Assembly (NCBI RefSeq): GCF_051622035.1 | Contig: NC_135356.1 | Coordinates: forward strand, 3,720,001 to 3,784,000 | Reading direction: 5' to 3' | Length of the DNA stretch: 64,000 nt | Origin: Arctopsyche grandis | Lineage: Eukaryota > Arthropoda > Insecta > Trichoptera > Hydropsychidae | Shown here: positions 23,117-33,600 of the stretch, piece after piece | How the letters are laid out: every line of letters starts with the position of its first letter | Numbering within the stretch: position 1 is the stretch's first letter | Made by a program: the position numbers and the translations under genes | The notes under the pieces: model-generated | Database searches by the model: none | Told to the model about the DNA's origin: nothing | The model's input: only the letters and a program-made list of their open reading frames with translations

Positions 23117-23340
23117 AAAGGTCTGTTCATACCTATCCAGCACGACTCGAATCCTGCAAGTATCCTGCAAGTACGGACAGTATTCTTTAGTACATTATAT
23201 ATGGACGCGCATGAATGCGTAAATGCGCATGCGCGAATGGAGTATAAATAGGTCCATATAATGTACCAAAGAATACAATCCGCACTTGTAGGACACCTGC
23301 AGGATACTGGTCGTGCTGAATAGGTATGAACAGACCTTAA
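23117..23340. repeat. Foldback MITE, 224 bp
   Basis: Left AAGGTCTGTTCATACCTATC and right GATAGGTATGAACAGACCTT (one mismatch) are inverted repeats, and pairing extends further inward with small gaps. The outermost bases read TTAA on both sides, so a TTA or TTAA duplication is possible. Confidence 0.8.
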
Positions 23341-23411
23341 TTGTGATTACACGCATTATTATCAAGGGTAGATTATTTGAGTAATGTATTGATTAATTTA
23401 GATATGACATT

Positions 23412-24449
23412 CACGATAAACGGACTATTTCGCACGTTGCGATCGCACGTACGTGACTAAAATGGGTTTGGTGCAAACGATCGAAAAGCGCCAGACAGAT
23501 TGAACCACAGATTAACTGGATAGCTGCTTTAAACGCAATTCTCGACTTCACGAATGAAAAATTGCACATGAGATGACGAGTAACCTTTCGATGTGCACAG
23601 ATGCAATTATTAAAATTGAGTTGGATCTTTCTGGCGAGTTTAATAAGGCAAAATTCGAAACTAAAGTATCAGAAGCACAGAACGTATACAGGGTAGGTAT
23701 GTCGGGACTTCGGGTAGATTTCGCTTAGTGTAAGTGCGAGCAGTGCGCACGCATAAGGTACACGTGTCGTTAATCTGTGGTTCAGTCTATAGAACAGGTG
23801 GTCGAGTGAAAGGTTTCGACCGTTTCCAGGCCTATGGAAATTCAGTTGAGTTTGAAAGAGGATCGTTTATTTTTGTTCAATTTGGTACAATGGTTATTGT
23901 ATGTACGAAGAGGTTTCTTCGGAGATGTGATCTAGTTGAATTCTAGAGGCTCACTCTGCCGGTGGAGGTTGCTGCGTTGCTTTATAAACGTTTTGGGTTG
24001 AAGTGTGTCGTGTGCACATCTTTTGTTCTTGGTACTCGCGCTGCCCTAGTTATGCTGCGAGCGTGGTTTTATGGGTTCATACGCCTTGACGTAGTTCGTG
24101 GTTTTTATGGGTTCAGTGTGTTCTTCCTTTGTTTCCCAGATACGTGTATAGAAACACGTGTCGACCTTTTGACGAGGCGAGCGTGTGCCATGCGTTAATG
24201 ACTTTCCTAGATATGTGTCGCAGTGACCTGATGAGATCATTTCAGTTGTACTATATGCCTACAAGTCTGTCTGGCGCTTTTCGATCGTTTGCACCGCATC
24301 GGACTAAAATCTCGATCACGGACCATCTGGAACTCTAGTTCTCGTTAGTACACTATTTTGATTGATGGAGTTTTTGGGTGCCAGATGTTGCATGATCGAG
24401 ATTTTAGTGACGTGCGCGAGATCGCTTTTTACGGAATAATCACCGAACC
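23412..24449. mobile_element. Unclassified ~1-kb element abutting the ATAD3 promoter
   Basis: The right end (24400-24449, ...AATCACCGAACC) and left end (CGGACTATTTCGCACG...) match the termini of short elements at 39179, 43107 and 45666. It carries a perfect 29-bp inverted repeat, GGTGCAAACGATCGAAAAGC... at 23470-23498 and its complement at 24267-24295, plus a second inverted pair around 'gaaccacagattaac' (23500 and 23770). Flanks atgacatt and atgaaatt are similar. Short open frames here show no known domain. Confidence 0.6.
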
Positions 24450-24628
24450 ATGAAATTCCCACTATTGTCGCATCTGACAGCTGAGAGAAAGTGCGATGAA
24501 CTGGCAACACTGTGCGGCGTCTAGCGAGTGGCATCACTGTTCTACCTCGTGCGCCGGGTTGCGTTAGGTTAGTGCGGCGCCGGCCGTTGCGTAAGGAGCA
24601 GGCCAGTTCGACCTTTGATTCCGCTAAG

Positions 24629-27600
24629 ATGTCTTGGTTATTTGGATATGGAAAGAAGAGCCCGACGGAAGTCGGCGACGCCCCTCCTCCGTCGGAGCCC
24701 CCGCCTGACTCCGGACTAACCAAAGCTGAAAAGAAAGTCATGGAGGCCTACCGCTTCGACTCGAGCGCCCTGGAAAGAGCCGCTCAGGCCGCACGCGAGC
24801 TCGAAAAATCAAGTAAGTCACCAACTATTCAATTAAAACATACTGGTATAGATTTCATCATGCGGAGCCACATTGAAGAATTCGTCTAAATCTAATAATA
24901 CCATTTTGTATAGCAGACTATATGAACCTCCTGATAACCTTTGTAGCCCGTCACAATTGTATGCAATTGACAACTATACATACATCTATAGAAAACTCTC
25001 AATTTATTCAAGCTTATGATGGAGATGAAGCTGACGACTAATCGACAAATATTTTTATTTATTTTTAATATACAATAACATATTTCTAAAGCAGACTATT
25101 ATTTTATATGTTCAACGCGTAAGAGAATCTGCTTATTTTATTTATGGAAAAGTCAACATTTTTCTAATATCAGTGTGAAAAGTTGTATCATTCAAATACC
25201 AATCCGTCGATATGGAGAGTGTGACTATTTATTTAATAGTTTTATTTAATAGTTTTGGACCATTGTGGCATTACAGGAAGAACCTAATGCGCCACAATGG
25301 CCTACATTTGAAAAATATATAAAAACAAGTAAACTGTAAATAAAGGAAAAAAGCAAAAGCAGAAAACATGGTAAAATAAAATAATAAAAAAAAAGTAACA
25401 AAAAGAAAATAATACATCATTCAGAGAGAAAAAAAAATAACAAAAGTGTAAAAATTAAAAAATAAAATCCATAAATCCCATTCTTTGTTTACACTGAACA
25501 AAATTAAAATAGTATGTAAAAATGTACAAAGGAGACAGAAAAAGTAAAATAAAATAAAACAAAATATGAATAAAAAATAAAATCACAGCGAGGCCCAAAT
25601 GGAAGAGAGTAGATTAAGATTCCACTCATTCATCACATTCAAATTAAGAAAGTAATGATGAGCGCAGGTTACCAGATAAATATGTTAAGATAATATCCGA
25701 TAATCTACGCTCCCCAAGGTGGAAAATATCACATTCAGGGACAGCAGCAACGATTTCATTGAGGAGTCGAATAGCTCTTGGAATAGGAGCCATTCGAAAA
25801 AGAAGTGTGCGAGCAGCAGGTACAACCATCAAATGATGATGTCTACCACGCACATAATTATTAAGTCCCAACTGTTCCAGCAACAACGGAGAACGAAACG
25901 AATTAACGAGAAGTTTCTCCGAAGTTCAAGGGAATTATACCCGAGCATGCCCAAAAGGAAAGGAGTAGGATAGAGATATGGGTAATACCCATACTCTTTC
26001 TTATAAAGAAAACGAAGAAATGGTTTTTGCACTTTTTCTATAATAAGAGAGTAGTTTGCTTCATGCAGATTCCACACAATTGCATTATACTCTAGCTTAC
26101 TTCTAACAAGCGAGTTGAAAAGCAAGCGAGAAGACAAGGGGTTGGAGAATAATCTAGCATATCTCAAGACAAATCCAATTCGACGTTTATTATATAAATG
26201 CATTTACATGTATGCATTTATATAATAATTATTGACAATTTCATATGTTTAACCAAATTTTGATTATATTCTTTCTATTATAACAATTCCAGAACATTCC
26301 AAAGAGGCGTTAGAATTGAGTAAATTGCAAGAGATTACCAGACAACACGAGCAGATGGCTAAAATCAAAGAGTACGAAGCGCACATAGAGCAACAAAAAA
26401 CCGAATCAAAGAGAGTCGACTATGAAGAGCGGCGGAAAAGTCTTCAAGTATAATTAATATCATATAATTGAATGCAAATTCAGAACATCAAAACTTCTTC
26501 AGAGTGTTGATTTAAGCTTCTCAATGTTTTTTTATTCTTTTAGGAAGAAACCAAGCAACATCAAATTCGGGCTCAATTTCAAGATCAACTGACCAAGAAA
26601 CGTTATGAAGAACAGTTGCAAATGCAGCAACAAGCGCACGATCTGAATTTAAAAAAGTGAGTTAATTACTTAACACTATCATCACATGGGTTATGACATA
26701 TTAAATTATTAATCACTTCATCGCCATAAGCGCATCAGTGCGCGCTCCTTCGTATTGTTGCGTACGGGTGGGTGGAGGATCCAAGTAAAAGGCCAACAGT
26801 CGTTTCACAGCATTTATTGATGATTAAGGAGATACACGCAGTGTCACTGCTAAGTCCAGAATGACTTATATCGCCTACGTACCGCCTTATAAAGGGTAGA
26901 TCTCTCAGGACGCCTAATCTGTTTACCTGTTGTGTAGTCACGTATTCGGATATGTATTTCCAAGACATTGGGTCTTCCCGTACCGATTCTGAGAAATAAC
27001 TAATAACGGTCATTGTTTAGCCTAAATGCACTTAGAGTCCAGATATAATCTTTGGAAGTAAGTGCATGCATTTAGTTAACCGATAACAGATATCCGTTGG
27101 TCTAAGTACAATTCGCTCAATCCACGGCGTACGTAACAGTATTTAAGGCTACGACTCGATATTAATTTTGGTTTCTTCACAGTGACATATCTAAAAATAT
27201 CCTGTGATACTAACGAAATTGAAAAAAGGCGATAGTCTTCGTTCGTTTGTGATACATTCAAGAGGTTGAGATATATTAACCGTTTGCTCGCGGCCGTCTT
27301 CTATGGAAACTTTGGGCGACAAGTCTGTAGCGTGGCTGTTTTCCGTAGAATTTCTGAACTTTGCACGGGATTTTGAGCCTTATATGCGCCTATTCCAACT
27401 GTTTAAAGGTTCAAAATTGGTTGAATATATTACTGAGAGTTGAATGCCATCTATTCAATTTGCTTAAAATGAATGTATACCAGTCAAAATTAGATTTTTG
27501 TGGAACCAAACTGAAACCTCGTTTATGTGACGTCACGTCTGCGTATTATTTTCAAATACCTTTAAAACGTAATTAATTTAATGTTTATATTTAGTTTAAA

Positions 27601-30600
27601 ACCGCGTTAAATCATATTACCGTTATGTATTTTTATATGGCGTGACGTAAGCAATTTCTAACCTGTAATATAGTGATAGACCCGATGAAAATTTAATCGG
27701 GTGCATTATTATAAGTAAAAAACTACCTACGTAGCTACATATATGCATATACAATATAAAACAGCAATAGAAATATTAAATAACTTTCAATAGATGGCGA
27801 TAAATGCTCTGAGACTATTTTCCTAGAGGAAACATTGGTAGCGAACAGTATACAGACCCACGACAGGAAGTTCTTACCACTAGCGTAAAACTCGTTTTTT
27901 GTCGATTTTGTTAAATTTTACAACAGGAAATGAAACAAAACTTTTTATTATACACGCATAATATATTCATCAATAATATTTACAAAAAAAAACTGTAATT
28001 AACTTAATATTTAGTTGTCCCTCCCCTATTTGTTATAACGGCCCGAATTGATCTCTATGCATGACTATTGTTTTTTTGATTTTTGAATTATTTTTCCATG
28101 CATCAATTATTTTTTCTTTTAAATTATCTAACGTAGTATTAGGGCTGTTATAAAAAATACTTTTTAATACCCCCAATAATTTTCAATCGGATTTAAATCT
28201 GGTGAATTACCTGGCCATAAAAAAATTCGAATATTTTTTGTGATCAGGTAGTTGTTAATTGTTTTGGCCGTGTGACATCTTGCATAAAATGTAATTATGT
28301 GCATCCATCCCCTCTGATTCAAAATAAGGCAAAAATCCTTTCAAAAATATTTTTTGTATTGATCCTGCACCAATTTACGGGTCCAGCCCCTTTTCCGCTA
28401 ATAACGGACCACACCATACATATGCATTATATTTTGTTGTTTGAATGGTGCATTCGTCGCTCAGCTTCTCGGAAGGTCGTCTTCTGATGTATTGGACAAC
28501 ATCTGTCATTGTCCTTAGAATTGTTTCGTCAGAGAAACAAACCTAAAATGAATGAAAAATTAGTACATAGGAGGTTATCAAGTATTTTTTAGTTTAATAT
28601 TAATATTTAAACAATACCTTTTTCCAATCATCAACAGTCCATTTCTGATGTTCCTGAGCTTTTTTTTTTTCATCGTTGGTGTCAATTTTGGCTTTTTTAT
28701 TGGAGTTCGGCTCTTGACGTTAACTTCACGAAATCTACGTTGCATCGTCCTTGTGGAAATATCGATACCCTCTTGGTTCAGAATAGCTTGAATGCCTTTA
28801 TTAGGCACCTTACGGCGCTCCAAAGCTATGGTGATAATTTTTCGATCCGTTCGCGGTGTGGTTTTTCGTTTTCTCCCACATTTGTCGTATAATTATCTGG
28901 TCATCTTTTTATTTATCCCATATTAATTGTATTGGGAAAGTTCAACTTAAATTTATTAAATCCTTACGCTACTTTTTTCCTACCTATACCCATTCTACTG
29001 TTTCCGACATTTTAAAAATCCTTTCTTTTAACAATGTTTCTGTCAGGCGACGACATACTGATGCTATATTCATCTTTAAGCTCATAAATGGTTTGCTTGA
29101 TTGTTCTGATTTACTGAATAAGGTTAATTTCAGAATCCCAGTTCGGTACTCTAGACGCGTTGCACTCTTTTCACTTGATCCTTTCAATACTAATTCCCAA
29201 AAATATTTTTATCTGCAGCGCGTTTATCGTATGTTTAACGGAAAGCTGAATGAGGTTGATCTATTTGGTATTTCCCTACATCAATTCAGGTCTAACATCA
29301 AGAGAATCTTGACCGATTGATTCATTTCTTCTCCTATTCTATTTTTCCAATATTTCCAATATTTTTATACTTTAGTTTAGTTATGTAATGTGCTATTTAA
29401 TCATATTATAGCTTTCATTCTTTTCCTTTTCATTTGTTTATTTTGTATTTACCTTTTTCATTTGTTTTATATTTGTAAATTTAAATTTCTTCTTATATTC
29501 TATTTTATAACCTTTTCCAAATATTTTAATACTATAGTTTAATTATGCAATGTTCTACATATTTTGTCATGCCTTTATTCTTTACTTTTTAATTTGTTTT
29601 CCTCATATTTATCTTTTTCATTTTTGTAAAAATCTATTATTGGACTCGGATGTTACATATATTATTTATTTACTATTTGTTTTTTTTATACATACATATC
29701 TATGTACATCCTGTCTGTTGATTTTTCAATTAATAAAATAAAATAATGTAGCAGTTGGAGAAACTCCCGATTGCACCAATAGTTTTTGATTAAAAAATCA
29801 AAAAATATATTAAAGCGAACGTAAAAACACAATAAATTATACACAATAATATTAATTCACAACTTATATTTAAAATATTTAAAAATAATTAAATCTTAAG
29901 TCTATTTTTAAATCAATAATTGTTAATTTACGCAGCGTGTTAACAGGGCGAAAACTGACCGTGAACTGATTCTTTGTTTCAATCATCCCCAGTTTCAAAA
30001 TTTTCGGCTTTTTTCACCACCACATGTGGGTGGCTATTCAACCTATCTACCAGTGTTAAAATAAATACGTGTTTCCCACATGTTTGTCAAATTTGTCACA
30101 AGTTTCGCAAATAACGCTAGTGGTAAGAACATCCTGTCAGGGGTCTGTATATGTTACAGTGAAAGCATATTTCAAGTGAAAATATATTTTCACTAATGAA
30201 AGCATATTTTCACCAATTCAAGCAGTGAAAATATATCAAACAATGAATTTACAACGTTTAACTCTATAAATTTAACCCTAACAACTCAATTTTAAATGAA
30301 TAGGGCAAACCCTTACTTAACCTAACCTATGCTAACACTTAAATAATACCAATCCTAACAATCTAATCTTAAATGAACAAAACCAACCCTGAAAATGTAA
30401 CTGGTTATGATTTCACTTGAAATATAATTTCACTGTGACATATACATACATATATAGAAGTTTTTTCTTGATTCTTTATTATATTCGTACGTTTTGTCGG
30501 CAGTGCTTTAACTGCGACATACGTATGTCGAACCGACAATTATACTGCGTTATCGCAGACATACATATATACATATATGATGATGATTTTTTTCTTATAT

Positions 30601-33600
30601 TGATTATATCCATTTTTTTGGTGGTTTATTTAAACATGCATGTACTTTTTTTAGACAAGAAGAGTCGGTTGCTAAGCAGGAAGCATTGAGAAAGGCGACC
30701 ATAGAACATGAGATGGCATTACGCGAAAAGAATAAACTAAAATTAATAGAAGCCGAGGCGAGAGCAAGAGCCAAGGCAGATCGTGAAAATAGAGACGTCA
30801 CTTTAGAACAAATACGCCTGAAAGCTCAAGAAAACAGGGTCACGTTATTGGAAGGAATTAAGTCAGTATCGATATTACTTCTGTTATACAAACATACCTT
30901 TCGATTTTTAAACACGTCTTTCATATTTCCAGAACCACCGGTAATGTATTGGGCACAGGTTTCAACACGCTCCTCACCGATTGGGACAAAGCTTTGATGT
31001 TTGTCGGCGGACTGTCGGCAATCGCTCTCGGCGTGTACACGGCCAAAGGGGCCACTTCAGTCACGGCACGCTACATTGAAGCCCGTATAGGTATACAATT
31101 TTGCCAATCTACTGCAAAAGCCCATGCGATTCCTATTGCGATGTGTGTTCTCTGTTGTGTGAAATTTTGCAATGCGCGTATGTGTCGTATTTCAATCACT
31201 ATATTGTATTGACGAACGAGTGACTCGTGTTCTATAGGCAAACCGACGCTCATCAGCGAGACGTCTCGGTTCTCTTTGTTGGAAACGTTGAAGCATCCGG
31301 TGCTGACGACTCGGCGTATGATCGCCTACTACAGACGGCCAAAGGATGCCCTCGCCGGAGTCATACTTGAGCCCAAGCTGGAGGAGAAGCTACGGGATGT
31401 CGCCATTGCCACGAAGAACACGCGCAACAATCGGGGAATGTACCGCAATCTTCTGATGCACGGCCCACCCGGTTGCGGTAAAACTTTATTTGCCAAGGTA
31501 ATTTCAAGCTGAAATATTTATTTATTTATTTGGAAAATTTACAGTTTATTAAGTTACATAGATTGATAGTAAAAAAACATAATTATGTTAAGTAAACCAT
31601 TAATAATTTTCACATATACATAGGTAAAAAAAAGAAAAGCTCAAACATTTAAAATAAGAAACAAAAATGATAATAGAGTAAGATAGTTAGAGAAAACAAA
31701 AAGAAAAAAAATAGAAATAACAGTATAATAAAAATATCAAAATAATAAGAATAATAATATGATAAAAATTATGAAATAATAAAAATAATATAATATATAA
31801 CAAAAGGACAAAATAAATACATCAAAATAAAAATTCATAATCACAATCGTAAATTTTCAATAAAATGAATCATCGAAAAACAAATTTACAATAATCACTC
31901 TAGCTTGTATAGCATTAATATTAAATAAGTCAAACATAGAAATTGTTAAAATTAGTGTTTTGACGGTGGAGCTTGCACGCCAGATGAATGAGCTTCTTCC
32001 ATAATTAGAAAAAGTATTAGGTATGTAAAGGAGCTCATTACATCTAGTCATTCTATTTGGCACACGCAATGATAGTCTGCTCAATAATTGAGGACAGTCG
32101 ATCGAGCCGTTAAGGATGTTCAAAATTGTTGAGATGTCAGCTATCTCCCTTCTTTTGACAAGTGGAAGTAGATGCTGACACCTACAAGCATCTTCATAGG
32201 AAGTATGGGATAATCCAAAACGGCTACTGATGTATCTCAAGAATCTCTTCTGAATGCGCTCCAATCTGTCTCTTGCACCAGATTACTCTGGGTTCCAAAC
32301 TTGGGATGCAAACTCAACAATACTTCTTACGTATGCACAATATAGTATTTTGTATGATTTAATAGAAGTAAAGCATTTGGAGGACCGGATGACGAACCCG
32401 AGGGCCTTCGACGCTCGAGCTACAACATTGTCAATATGTTTACTAAAGGATAGATCAGAGTTTAAAAAGACTCCCAAATCCCTAATTTCCGATACCCTTG
32501 TGAGTCTATGTCCGTTGATTGAATGAGGAAAGTCAACTGGACATAGTTTTCTGGTGAAGGTTATGCAGGAGCATTTTGCGAAATTCATTTCCAACTTATT
32601 TATGCTGCAATAAGCCTCTAGCCTGAACAAATCATCTTGTAGGGCCAAAGCATCATTTCGGTTGTCTATTCTCTTGAAAATCTTCATATCATCAGCAAAT
32701 AATAATAATAAATATACGTAGTTTATTTCTTTATATGTTTACTAATGAAATAACGTGTGATTTCAGAAATTAGCGGCGCACTCCGGAATGGACTATGCTA
32801 TTATGACAGGTGGAGATGTTGCTCCGATGGGTAAAGACGCCGTTGCTGCTATTCATAAAGTATTTGATTGGTCGACTACTAGTAGGAAAGGTTGGTTTTT
32901 TTTTTGGTAAACATTACGTTTCCGTTGCTGTTTAACCCTTTGAATGCTGATCGACGTTTTGCCAACAAATCTATGAGCCTGAAATACGCCGATAGCCGTT
33001 ATATTTTGAGTATATAAAAAAGTAAACAAGAATGCTACCCGCTAAGCCTTTCCAGGTAGCATTGAAAAAAAATGCATTATACATGGGTCGTATAATCCGG
33101 GTCAATGTTTATAAAGACTGGTTTACACCAGAATTTCTGAACTTATATCCAGTGGCGACTCGTCCATACGCACTGCGGTACTGCAGCACCCCCAAGGAAA
33201 TTGAGAAAAATTTAATATTATTATATACGTAAATGTATGTATATTATATGAAAATATCAATACTATTTAAGCGTGTATTAAGCTCGCCCGCACACCGATA
33301 CATCCAATAATGATCATACATCGCGGTACTAATATCAGAAAGTGAGGCATCGTTTATGATTTTGTGCAGTACGGTTTTCAATGGAATTGCTCGAGTGGGC
33401 GAAGGAGGGGCGCGGGGGCAGCTAGAAGCTTGGTCCGTACTGCACTCCCAACAGTGCTATATACTTGTTGCGTTCGTGTGCGCTCGACACGCTCCTCACT
33501 TTTCGTCATTTCTTCTGCACCTTTTGTCTTTCTTTCTACACCTCTTACCCTTTTTATCTTTCTACACGTCACTCTAAGTATTTAAGATGGTATAAAAATC

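Noticed and set aside
24512-24628. N-terminal extension of ATAD3 from an upstream in-frame ATG
   Set aside because: MSWLFG is the conserved start in this family; the extension is Arg-rich but resembles GC-rich 5' UTR.
27276-27300. Another piggyBac-type element starting TTAACCGTTTG
   Set aside because: Only one end is visible; no matching inverted end was found.
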